From Erythrobacter sp. EC-HK427 (GTDB lineage Bacteria; Pseudomonadota; Alphaproteobacteria; Sphingomonadales; Sphingomonadaceae), in the NCBI RefSeq assembly GCF_902498745.1, contig NZ_LR701479.1, positions 686,292 to 750,291 on the forward strand: DNA of 64,000 bases, read 5' to 3'. Shown piece after piece: positions 26,245 to 34,626 of this stretch (position 1 is the stretch's first letter; every line of letters begins with the position of its first letter). A program made the translations under genes and the position numbers. The notes beneath the pieces are model-generated. The model made no database searches, was not told the origin of the DNA, and saw only the letters and a list, made by a program, of their open reading frames with translations.

Positions 26245-26467
26245 ACACATCCAGCAGCAGGAGCCGTGAGCTCCGCTATTCGGTAGGAGGGCGCCTCTAG
26301 GATAGGCTTGGCTGCGAGTCAACGCGGGTTTTATGCAAATGCGGGCGCGCTGTCCGCATTGCACAGCGGGCTCGCCCTATCATGGGCGATAGAGGGCATT
26401 GCCCCGCACCGCATCGCTGTGCATAGAGCGCGCAACGCGCAATGTTTTCGCTTGAAGGACCGCCGCT

Positions 26468-27409
26468 ATGGCCCAGACATCTTCGCTCAATGGCAAGCTC
26501 GTCACGCTGATTGGCGGCAGCGGGTTTATCGGCACGCATCTGGCGCAAGACCTGCTTGAACGCGGCGCCCGGGTGCGGATCGCCGCGCGCGAGCCGGAAA
26601 AGGCCTTTACGCTGAAGCCGCTCGCCAATCTCGGGCAAATCCAGTTCGCCCGCTGCAATGCCGGTGATCCGCGTAGCGTGGAGGCTTGCGTTACCGGTTC
26701 GGACTATGTCGTCTATCTGATCGGCACCTTCGTGGGCGACCAGCAACGCCTGCAGGCCGATAGCGCGGGGCTCGCCGCACGGATTGCCGCAGAGCAAGGG
26801 GCAAGCGGGTTTGTGTATGTGTCGGCCATCGGCGCCGATGCGGAGGCGGCAACCGGCTATTACCGCACCAAGGCCGATGGCGAGCGACAAGTGCTCGAAG
26901 CCTTCCCCAAGGCCAGCGTGATCCGCCCCTCGGTCGTGTTTGGCGAGGAAGCGGGGCTAATCCCGATGTTCGCCGAGATGGTGCAAATGATGCCCGTGCT
27001 GCCGGTGTTTGGCGCGGAATCGCAGTTCCAGCTGGTGTGGGTGGATGATGTGGCTGCAGCTATTGTCGCGGCGCTGGAAGATCCGGCGGCGCATGGCGGC
27101 AAAGTATTCGAAGCAGCAGGGCCGGAAGCGCTCTCAATGATGCAGATCAACCAGAGAATTGCCGACGCGCAGGGCCGCAAGCGCACTTTCTTCGCTATGC
27201 CCGATCCGCTGGCGAAGATATTCGCCGCCCTGCCCGGCACGCCGATGAACCGCGACCAGCTCGCCATGCTCAAAAGCGGCAGCACGGCCACCGCGGGAGC
27301 CAAGCAGCTGAAAGACCTTGGCATTGCGCCCAAGCCTCTGGGGCTGTTCCTTGATCGCTGGATGATCAAATTCCGCCGCCATGGCCGCTTTTCGGAAAGC
27401 CATTCCTGA
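26468..27409 (+). CDS. NDUFA9-like NAD(P)H-binding reductase
   Basis: A 313-residue atypical SDR with GGSGFIGTHLAQDLL (nucleotide motif), RIAAREPEKA, FVYVSAIGAD and YYRTKADGERQV, the pattern of bacterial complex I NDUFA9-subunit-family or epimerase-like proteins. The gene is host-like in composition, lies beyond the tRNA, and is followed by a hairpin. Role probably in quinone biosynthesis or complex I support; not shown by the sequence. Confidence 0.88.
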   Translation: MAQTSSLNGKLVTLIGGSGFIGTHLAQDLLERGARVRIAAREPEKAFTLKPLANLGQIQFARCNAGDPRSVEACVTGSDYVVYLIGTFVGDQQRLQADSAGLAARIAAEQGASGFVYVSAIGADAEAATGYYRTKADGERQVLEAFPKASVIRPSVVFGEEAGLIPMFAEMVQMMPVLPVFGAESQFQLVWVDDVAAAIVAALEDPAAHGGKVFEAAGPEALSMMQINQRIADAQGRKRTFFAMPDPLAKIFAALPGTPMNRDQLAMLKSGSTATAGAKQLKDLGIAPKPLGLFLDRWMIKFRRHGRFSESHS

Positions 27410-27419
27410 GCGTTCTGCA

Positions 27420-27467
27420 GCAGGATAACGGGCCGATGTGCAGGCTTGCCAAACCCGTTGATCCTGC
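27420..27467 (+). terminator. Hairpin after the NDUFA9-like gene
   Basis: GCAGGATAACGGG and CCCGTTGATCCTGC pair over 13 positions with a one-base bulge across a 21-base loop. It separates this gene from the sugar porter promoter. Confidence 0.4.
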
Positions 27468-27519
27468 CATTCTTGCGAGCGTTCAATCGGCCTTGCCTGC
27501 CAGATGGTTCTTCGCCATA

Positions 27520-27533
27520 AGGTAGCGCTAACA
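27520..27533. promoter_or_regulatory. LacI-type operator, MFS gene
   Basis: AGGTAGCGCTAACA matches the palindromic consensus TGRTAGCGCTAMCA shared with three other sites in the window, and lies 51 bases before the sugar porter start codon. Confidence 0.75.
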
Positions 27534-27584
27534 TTTGTTTGGACCGGCCCCGAAGTGGCCGGCCTTCGGGAGGGAAATCGGATA

Positions 27585-29006
27585 ATGAACGAAACTGCGC
27601 GTGATGGCACCAATCTGGGGCTGATCTCCGCCATTGTGGCCGTGGCCACGATCGGCGGCCTGCTGTTCGGGTATGACAGCGGCGCCGTGAACGGAACGCA
27701 AAAGGGGCTGACCGAGGGCTTCGGCCTGAGTGAGGCAAGCCTTGGCTTTACCGTCGGTTCGCTGCTCATCGGCTGTTTCATCGGCGCGTTCTTCGCCGGA
27801 ACGCTGGCGGACTCCATGGGCCGCCGCAACGTCATGCGGATTTCGGCACTGTTCTTCCTTGTCGCCGCGCTGATCCAGGGCCTTACCGAAAGCCACACGC
27901 TATTCGTGATCGCGCGCGTCATGGGCGGGATGGCGGTGGGTGCCGCAAGCGTGCTGTCCCCTGCGTATATTTCCGAAGTCGCTCCCGCGAATATTCGCGG
28001 GCGGATGACAACGGTGCAGCAGATCATGATTATCACGGGTCTGACCGCAGCCTTCCTCGTCAATTACTTCCTGGCCGCAGCTGCGGGGGATTCGACCAAC
28101 CCGTTCTGGCTGGGGATCGAAGCATGGCGCTGGATGTATCTGATGCAGGCCGTGCCGGCTGCGGTGTTCCTGATCGCGCTGTTCTTCATTCCGGAAAGCC
28201 CGCGCTATCTGGTCGCCAAGAACCGTGACGCAGAAGCTGGCCGCGTGCTCTCAAGCCTGTTCGGCGCGAGCGCAGGTGCCGCCAAGCTGGAGGAAATCCG
28301 GGGCAGCTTTGCCGCCGACCACCGCCCTTCGCTGCGCGACGTGCTGGCCCCAGCGGGCACCAAGGGCTTCCTTGGCCTGCGCCCGATTGTCTGGGTCGGC
28401 ATCATGCTGGCGGTGTTCCAGCAGCTCGTCGGGATCAACGTGATCTTCTATTATGGCGCAACCCTGTGGCAGCTCGCCGGATTTACCGAGAGCGATTCGT
28501 TGCTCATCAACATCGTGTCGGGCGCGGTTTCGATTGCTGCGTGTTTCATCACCATCGCCGTAATCGACAAGATCGGGCGCAAGCCGCTGCTATTGATCGG
28601 TTCGGCAGGCATGGCGGTCACCCTGTTTGTGATGGTCTTCGCCTTCAGCCAGGGTACGCTCGATGCGGAAGGCGGGCTGGTCCTCTCGCAGCAAATGGGC
28701 ATTCTCGCGGTCGTTGCCGCCAACCTCTATGTCATTTTCTTCAATGTCAGCTGGGGTCCGGTGATGTGGGTGATGCTGGGCGAAATGTTCCCCAACCAGA
28801 TTCGCGGAAGCGCGCTGGCGGTGGCGGGCTTCTTCCAATGGTTCGCCAACTACCTGATCGCGCAGAGCTTCCCGCTGATGGCGGTCGGGATCGGCCTTGC
28901 CGCCAGCTACAGCTTCTACGCCGTGTGCGCGGTGATCAGCTTCTTCCTCGTCCAGCGCTTCATTGTAGAAACGAAGGGCAAGGAGCTGGAGGAAATGGAA
29001 GGCTAA
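27585..29006 (+). CDS. MFS sugar porter (xylose/hexose-type)
   Basis: A 473-residue twelve-helix transporter of the sugar-porter family. ATG 27585 starts MNETARDGTNLGLISAIVAV. Family motifs are present: GYDSGAVNGTQ, AGTLADSMGRRNV, ISEVAPANIRGRM, PESPRYLV, QQLVGINVIFYYG, GRKPLLLIGSAGM and the C-terminal ETKGKELEEME. It would carry a pentose or hexose across the inner membrane, most likely D-xylose given the locus and the operator in front of it. A strong intrinsic terminator follows directly. Confidence 0.93.
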   Translation: MNETARDGTNLGLISAIVAVATIGGLLFGYDSGAVNGTQKGLTEGFGLSEASLGFTVGSLLIGCFIGAFFAGTLADSMGRRNVMRISALFFLVAALIQGLTESHTLFVIARVMGGMAVGAASVLSPAYISEVAPANIRGRMTTVQQIMIITGLTAAFLVNYFLAAAAGDSTNPFWLGIEAWRWMYLMQAVPAAVFLIALFFIPESPRYLVAKNRDAEAGRVLSSLFGASAGAAKLEEIRGSFAADHRPSLRDVLAPAGTKGFLGLRPIVWVGIMLAVFQQLVGINVIFYYGATLWQLAGFTESDSLLINIVSGAVSIAACFITIAVIDKIGRKPLLLIGSAGMAVTLFVMVFAFSQGTLDAEGGLVLSQQMGILAVVAANLYVIFFNVSWGPVMWVMLGEMFPNQIRGSALAVAGFFQWFANYLIAQSFPLMAVGIGLAASYSFYAVCAVISFFLVQRFIVETKGKELEEMEG

Positions 29007-29036
29007 TCATCGCTTTCTATCGTAACCGGTAACCAG

Positions 29037-29071
29037 CGGCCGGGGTGGCTTGGCCTGCCCCGGCCGTTTTT
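29037..29071 (+). terminator. Intrinsic terminator after the sugar porter
   Basis: CGGCCGGGG and CCCCGGCCG form a perfect 9-bp stem with a 12-base loop, followed by TTTTT. It lies between the porter stop and the halogenase ribosome site, so downstream genes depend on read-through unless a promoter overlaps. Confidence 0.85.
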
Positions 29072-29085
29072 ATGAGGTGCATCCG

Positions 29086-30633
29086 ATGGGTGAGGCAAAC
29101 AGCAAAGCAGTGCGCATCGTCGTGCTCGGCGGCGGGACGGCCGGATGGATGAGCGCGGCAGCGCTCGCCCGCCTGCTCGGCCCGAAAGCGCGGGTCGAGC
29201 TGGTCGAAAGCGAGGATATCGGCATTGTCGGCGTGGGCGAGGCTACGCTGCCGCATATTCGCGGCTTTGTTGAGCGACTGGGCATTGATGAAGCACGCTT
29301 CATGGCCGCCACCCACGCGACTTACAAACTGGGGATCGATTTCCGCGATTTCGGCAGGATCGGCGAATCCTATATCCACCCCTTTGGCAGCTTTGGGGAG
29401 GAATTGGCGGGCGTGCCGTTCCACCATTACTGGCTGGAACTGCACCGGCAGGGGCTGGCCGACGATATCGGTGCCTACTCGCTTGGCGTAATGGCGGCGA
29501 AGGCCAACCGCTTCCAGCCCCCGGCAACGGATCAGAGCCTGGCGGGCACGTATGGCTATGCCTACCAATTCGATGCGACACTGTTCGGCCCCTTCATGCG
29601 TGATTTTGCCCGCGGGCTGGGCGTGAAGCGCACCGAAGGCCGCGTGACTCATGTGGAGCGCGATGCGACAAGCGGTAATGTGACCGAATTGGTGCTGGAA
29701 AGCGGGGAGCGGATTGGCGGCGATCTGTTTGTCGACTGTTCGGGGTTCCGTTCGCTGCTGCTTGGCGATGCGCTGGGCGAAGGGTGGGAGGATTGGTCCC
29801 ACTGGTTGCCGTGTGACCGCGCCGCTGCCCTCCCGTGCGAACACGTAACCGAGGAAATCCAGCCCTACACCACCGCCACCGCCATGCCCGCAGGCTGGCG
29901 CTGGCGCATCCCGCTGCAGCACCGTGTCGGCAATGGCTATGTCTTCGCGAGCGATTTTGTTTCCGAAGACGAAGCCTGCGCCGCCATTCTGGGCGCGGTG
30001 GAGGGCAAGCCGCTCGCCGATCCGCGCGTGCTGCGTTTTACGGCCGGGCGGCGCAAACGCAGCTGGCAAAACAATGTCATCGCGGTCGGCCTTGCGTCGG
30101 GATTTCTCGAACCGCTGGAATCGACCAGCATTTATCTGGCGCAAATGGCGATCACCTATCTGATCGAGCTGTTTCCAGATGCCGCGCATGGGGGCGCGAT
30201 AGACCCGCGTGACCGGGACGAATTCAACCGGCTGGTCGATATGGAATATGACCGGGTGCGAGATTTTCTGATCCTGCATTATCACGCGACCACGCGCGAC
30301 GATTCCGAATTCTGGAACCATGTGCGCACCTATCAGGTGCCCGATACGCTGGCAGACAAGCTGGAGCTGTGGAAGCGTGCAGGCCGCATCGCCAAATATG
30401 CGGACGGGCTGTTTTACGATGCGAGCTGGATCGCGGTCTACATCGGGCAGGGTCTGCTACCCGAGACGCATGATGCGCGGACGCAATTGCCCGACCCGGC
30501 GCAAACCTCGCGGGCGATGGACGCTTTCCACGCGGCTGTAGCGCAGGAAGTGGCAGCGATGCCCGGCCACCGGGAGTATTTGCTGCGGGAAGCTGCGCGG
30601 CTGGCGCCCGTGCCCGAGGGGCTTGCTGCATGA
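29086..30633 (+). CDS. Tryptophan-halogenase-like flavoprotein 1
   Basis: A 515-residue FAD-dependent protein; ATG 29086 has GAGGTG upstream. Motifs of the family: GGGTAGW (FAD), GVGEATLP, ATYKLGIDF with the Lys equivalent to PrnA K79, GWRWRIPLQHR (the WxWxIP motif) and EPLESTSIYL with the Glu equivalent to E346. So catalytic positions of flavin halogenases are kept. In TonB-receptor sugar loci of Caulobacter and Xanthomonas relatives such proteins are common, and their true substrate is unknown. It is coupled to the next gene by ATGA. Confidence 0.88.
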   Translation: MGEANSKAVRIVVLGGGTAGWMSAAALARLLGPKARVELVESEDIGIVGVGEATLPHIRGFVERLGIDEARFMAATHATYKLGIDFRDFGRIGESYIHPFGSFGEELAGVPFHHYWLELHRQGLADDIGAYSLGVMAAKANRFQPPATDQSLAGTYGYAYQFDATLFGPFMRDFARGLGVKRTEGRVTHVERDATSGNVTELVLESGERIGGDLFVDCSGFRSLLLGDALGEGWEDWSHWLPCDRAAALPCEHVTEEIQPYTTATAMPAGWRWRIPLQHRVGNGYVFASDFVSEDEACAAILGAVEGKPLADPRVLRFTAGRRKRSWQNNVIAVGLASGFLEPLESTSIYLAQMAITYLIELFPDAAHGGAIDPRDRDEFNRLVDMEYDRVRDFLILHYHATTRDDSEFWNHVRTYQVPDTLADKLELWKRAGRIAKYADGLFYDASWIAVYIGQGLLPETHDARTQLPDPAQTSRAMDAFHAAVAQEVAAMPGHREYLLREAARLAPVPEGLAA

Positions 30634-32084
30634 GCGCACCGCGCGAACTATTGCGCTCGGTCGTGGTCGCAGGCGGCGGGCTGACAGGCGTGCTCGCCGC
30701 GCTGGCGCTGCGCCGGGCTTTACCGGCGACGCAGATCACCGTGATCTCCATGCCGCAAAATGCCGCCGCCTTTGCTGACCGCGCGGCGAACGCCCTGCCC
30801 TACGCGCACCGCTTCCTCGAACGGCTTGGCCTGCCCGAAGACCGGATTGTGCTGCAAGCGGGCGGCAGCCACCGGTTGATGACGCGGTATTTCGGCTGGT
30901 CTGGCGAAGGCTCTGCCGCCGCCTTCCCCTATGGCGCGATCACCGATCCCGCGCTGCTTACCGGATTTGTCCGCGATTGGGGCGGCGGACGGCGCGGGGC
31001 CAATGTGCAAACACCGCCGGGCTCGGTAGCAGAGATGCTGGCTGATGCGGGACGGTATCAGCCGGGCCTCCCCGGTGTGGAACACGCGCTGCGCTGGCAC
31101 CCTGCATCGCTACGCGATCTCGCCATCGGTATGGCGGCATCGCTGGGGGTGCAGCACATCCAGGGCCGGATCGGCGCAGTGCGGCTGGACGCACAAGGCA
31201 TTGCCGCAGGTTTCCTAGTGGAAGGCGCGGGAGAGATTGCCGCAGACTTGTTCGTCGATTGCACCGGCCCTGCCGCATCGCTGCTTGCGCAAATGCCGGG
31301 AGCCGAGCGTATCGACTGGAGCGCAAGCCTGCCGGTGCGCGAAGTGTTTTTCGGGAAGCCAGGGCAACCGGTGCTGGCGCTGGAAGACCGGGTGTCGCTC
31401 ACGCCTGCCGGCTGGCTGCACCAAATGCCGGGCCGCGACGGGTTGCAGCGCACGCTTGGTGTTGCGCGCACGGCCAATGAACAATCGGTTGTTGCCGCCT
31501 TGGGCGGAGAGCCCGTTGACAGGGCAGCTTTTGTGCCGGGGCGGGCGAGCGCCGCTTGGCTCGGCAATGTCGTCGCGCTTGGCGATGCGGCGGCGGTGTT
31601 TGAGCCGCTGATGGGCCTCAATGCCGACTTCGCCTTGCGGCAGATCGACCTGCTGCTCGAACTGCTGCCCGGACACGACATTGTCCGGGATATATTTCCG
31701 GGCGAACGCGATGAGTATAATCGCCGAACAGCCCTGCTTGCAGGCAATGTCCGGGACTTGCTGGGCGCACATTATTGCTCTGCCGCGGCACAATCGTTAT
31801 TCGGGCCGATCGCTGTTTCAGACACGCTGGAATTGGCGGTGGACCAATTCACCCGCCGGGGGCGCACGCCGTTTTTCGAGGAATCACCGCTGCTAGAACA
31901 AGAGCGCGCGAGCCTCTTCAGCGCGCTTGGCCTGCCACGCGGAAGGGGGAGCCTGCCTGCCGTGGACGATACTGATTCGGCTCGCGAATTTGCTGGCCGG
32001 ATGCGCGCCGTCTTGCAAGCTGCGCCGCCCTATCCGCAATGGATGGCGGGCGTGCTGCAACACGCGCGGGAAGCGCAATCCTAA
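30630..32084 (+). CDS. Degenerate halogenase-like flavoprotein 2
   Basis: A 484-residue relative of the preceding protein, overlapping it by 4 bases. The FAD motif (VVAGGGLTGVLAALAL) and the DLFVDCTG segment are kept. But the GEATIP and YKLG segments are gone, WxWxIP has become AGWLHQMP, and the PLESTS segment reads FEPLMGLNADF, so both catalytic Lys and Glu are missing. It may bind FAD without halogenating, or act as a partner of protein 1. Its 3' end overlaps the convergent cupin gene by 4 bases. Confidence 0.8.
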   Translation: MSAPRELLRSVVVAGGGLTGVLAALALRRALPATQITVISMPQNAAAFADRAANALPYAHRFLERLGLPEDRIVLQAGGSHRLMTRYFGWSGEGSAAAFPYGAITDPALLTGFVRDWGGGRRGANVQTPPGSVAEMLADAGRYQPGLPGVEHALRWHPASLRDLAIGMAASLGVQHIQGRIGAVRLDAQGIAAGFLVEGAGEIAADLFVDCTGPAASLLAQMPGAERIDWSASLPVREVFFGKPGQPVLALEDRVSLTPAGWLHQMPGRDGLQRTLGVARTANEQSVVAALGGEPVDRAAFVPGRASAAWLGNVVALGDAAAVFEPLMGLNADFALRQIDLLLELLPGHDIVRDIFPGERDEYNRRTALLAGNVRDLLGAHYCSAAAQSLFGPIAVSDTLELAVDQFTRRGRTPFFEESPLLEQERASLFSALGLPRGRGSLPAVDDTDSAREFAGRMRAVLQAAPPYPQWMAGVLQHAREAQS

Positions 32085-33094
32085 CGCAATAATTGCTTCA
32101 GCATCTGCTGGAACCGGGCAAACAGCGCCGGGCTTGCATCGCCCAGCAGCCCACGCGCATGCGGCGGCAAATGCGCAGCGGGCGGTCCATTGAGTTCAAA
32201 GACATAGTGGTCAACCATGCCCTTCCACACCGCCCGCTGCTCCGGCGGCAAATGCCGAAACGCAGCAACCGCGTAGAGCAAGGCATCATACGGCCCCGCC
32301 AGCATCGTATCCGCATCACTCCACCAGTAATTGACCAGCGTACTCACCGGAGCCAGCGACTCCACCGCGTGCCACCAGCCATAGGGAATGTAGAGCGCGT
32401 CCCCCGGTGTCAGCTCGGCCACTTGCGCCCGCGCCATAGCCTGCGGAAATCGTGGAAAAACAGAGAGATCAGGCGCAGCGAAATCCACCATGCTAACGGG
32501 GGTGCCCGCCGGGGTCAGTTCGAACGGGCCGGGATAGAGATCCGCCATCGCATTGGGCGGAAACAGCGTGAAGCGCCTTTGGCCCGATACGCAAATGGCC
32601 ACATTTTCCATGAGATCGTAATGCGCCGCCACCCGGATGCGGTTGCCGATCCAGATGCGCGGGGAAACGTGCGGGAGCCAATCGAGCACGTTCTCTTGCG
32701 CCATGTGGGGCATCAATTCGCGGATGATCTCCGACTGGACGGCAAGCGCGGGCGGTTCAGCAGCCTGTGCAGCCTCCAGCAGCCATTGGAGGAACTCTTC
32801 AAAGCGCACCTGATCTTTGCGGAAATTGAAACCGGTTAACCGGGAATTATAGAAAAACCGTCCTTTTTCAGAAGGTTCTCCGTAAAGATAGGATACCGGC
32901 CGCTGCGGCGCGCAGCCACTGAGGTAATCAACGAACGCCGTGTCGCTGCGCTGCGCCGCCGCAACCGCTGGCCAGTCTGCCACGATCCCTGGCATGAGCA
33001 CAGGCTGCGTCGCAGGGCGAATGTCCTGGTGGAACCGGTCCGCATCCACATTGTCCACGACCCGCACAGGCCGGGGTTCGGGCAATGCACTCAC
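32081..33094 (-). CDS. JmjC/cupin-like (Cupin_8, Pass1-type) protein
   Basis: A 337-residue protein with a JmjC-like cupin: WIGNRIRVAAHYDLMENVA holds the HxD iron ligands, followed by SGQRRFTLFPP, and GDALYIPYGWWHAVESL holds the distal His. This fits a 2-oxoglutarate/iron oxygenase or hydroxylase of the Cupin_8 group. Such proteins accompany TonB receptors and halogenase-like proteins in sugar loci. It is last in a coupled three-gene operon: its ATG overlaps the stop of halogenase 3 by ATGA. Confidence 0.85.
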   Translation of the reverse strand: MSALPEPRPVRVVDNVDADRFHQDIRPATQPVLMPGIVADWPAVAAAQRSDTAFVDYLSGCAPQRPVSYLYGEPSEKGRFFYNSRLTGFNFRKDQVRFEEFLQWLLEAAQAAEPPALAVQSEIIRELMPHMAQENVLDWLPHVSPRIWIGNRIRVAAHYDLMENVAICVSGQRRFTLFPPNAMADLYPGPFELTPAGTPVSMVDFAAPDLSVFPRFPQAMARAQVAELTPGDALYIPYGWWHAVESLAPVSTLVNYWWSDADTMLAGPYDALLYAVAAFRHLPPEQRAVWKGMVDHYVFELNGPPAAHLPPHARGLLGDASPALFARFQQMLKQLLR

Positions 33095-34626
33095 GATGCG
33101 ACCAGCGCTTCTTCACGCATGGCGCTGCCGTGCCGCTGGAAGAATTCGCGCTGGCTCGGCATTTGGGCGACCGTGTTGCCGATCACCTCGCGGATATGCG
33201 CCAGCCGCCGGAGCACCTCGGCATCGTCCATCAGATGCACTGCCGGATGGTACCCACCCGCCACAAGGCCCTGCCCGGCCATCACCGAAAGCCAGCTCGT
33301 CTCGGTGAAAAGTTCATTGTGTTCGCGGAACACCCGGCCCGAAGAGCGGTACATCTCCAGCTTTTCCAGCAAGCCATCGGGCGGATCGAGCGTGCGGCAA
33401 TAGTTCCAGAAATCCGAATCGTCCCGTTCGGTCGCGCGGTAATGCAGCACCAGAAAATCGCGGATATCGAGATAGTCCTGCGCACATAGACGGTTGTATC
33501 GCGCCCGCTCGGCCTCACCGAAATCGCGCGTGGGGAACAGCGTCATCAGCCGCGCGATGCCTTGTTGCACCAGATGGATCGAGGTCGATTCGAGCGGCTC
33601 CAGAAAGCCGCCCGCCAGACCCAATGCGACAACGTTCTTGTCCCAAGATTTCTCGCGGTGCCCGGCGCGAAAGCGCAGGCGGTTGGGTTCAGCGAGCGGC
33701 TTACCGTCGAGATTGGCGAGCAACAGATCGATCGCCTCCTGCTCCTCCATATGCGCGCTGGAATAGACATGGCCGTTGCCGATCCGGTGTTGCAGCGGAA
33801 TGCGCCATTGCCACCCGGCCGGTCGCGCGGTGGAGCGGGTGAGCGGCTGATCCTTGCCCCCCAATTCGCACGGAATGGCGACGGCGCGGTCGCAGGGGAG
33901 CCACTTGCTCCAGTCATTGAAAGCAACGCCAAGTGTTTCTCCCAGCAGCAGCGAGCGGAAGCCCGAGCAATCGATAAACAGCTCGCCTGCAATCCGCTGC
34001 CCATCATCCAGCTGCACTGCCGTAACGAAACCGCTGTCCGGGTCTTGCTCGACCCGGACAATCCGTCCTTCGGTGCGAACCACGCCCTGCGCTTCCGCCC
34101 GGCGGCGCAGAAAGCGGGCGTAGCGTGCGGCATCGAATTGGAAGGCATAGCCAAGCTTTGCCAGCGGTGAATTGGGAAGATCGTTGCGCGGCCGGTCAAA
34201 CTTGGAAAACTGTGCTGCCATCGCACTGATAGAATAGGGATCGAGCGGCAAATCCTCGCCCAGCTCCTTCGCCCGCAGCCAGAAATGGTGAAATTCCACC
34301 CCCAGCATATCGAGCCCGTAGAAGCCGAAGGGGTGGATATAGGAGTGGCCCTTGCGCAGCCAGTCGACGAATTCGATCCCCAGCTTGTACGTCGCGTGCG
34401 TTTCGCGAACGAACTCATCCTCATCAAGTCCGAGCATCCGGTTAAAGACGAGGATTTGCGGAATCGTCGCTTCGCCTACGCCGACCGTGCCGATGGCCTC
34501 GCTTTCGATCAATTCGACCGACAAGGCCGGCATCGCGCCAAACACGCGGGAGAGAGCCGCTGCCGCCATCCATCCGGCGGTGCCGCCGCCCACAATAACG
34601 ACCTTGCTGATGGGTTCTCCGGCCAT
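33091..34626 (-). CDS. Tryptophan-halogenase-like flavoprotein 3
   Basis: A 511-residue halogenase-like protein; ATG 34626 overlaps the upstream stop (TGATG) and has GGGAG 7 bases away, better than the ATG six bases earlier. Motifs intact: GGGTAGWMAAAAL, VGVGEATIPQI, ATYKLGIEFVDW, GWQWRIPLQHR and EPLESTSIHLVQ. It lies between a second intact copy and the cupin-like gene. Its similarity to copies 1 and 4 indicates local duplication. Confidence 0.88.
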   Translation of the reverse strand: MAGEPISKVVIVGGGTAGWMAAAALSRVFGAMPALSVELIESEAIGTVGVGEATIPQILVFNRMLGLDEDEFVRETHATYKLGIEFVDWLRKGHSYIHPFGFYGLDMLGVEFHHFWLRAKELGEDLPLDPYSISAMAAQFSKFDRPRNDLPNSPLAKLGYAFQFDAARYARFLRRRAEAQGVVRTEGRIVRVEQDPDSGFVTAVQLDDGQRIAGELFIDCSGFRSLLLGETLGVAFNDWSKWLPCDRAVAIPCELGGKDQPLTRSTARPAGWQWRIPLQHRIGNGHVYSSAHMEEQEAIDLLLANLDGKPLAEPNRLRFRAGHREKSWDKNVVALGLAGGFLEPLESTSIHLVQQGIARLMTLFPTRDFGEAERARYNRLCAQDYLDIRDFLVLHYRATERDDSDFWNYCRTLDPPDGLLEKLEMYRSSGRVFREHNELFTETSWLSVMAGQGLVAGGYHPAVHLMDDAEVLRRLAHIREVIGNTVAQMPSQREFFQRHGSAMREEALVAS

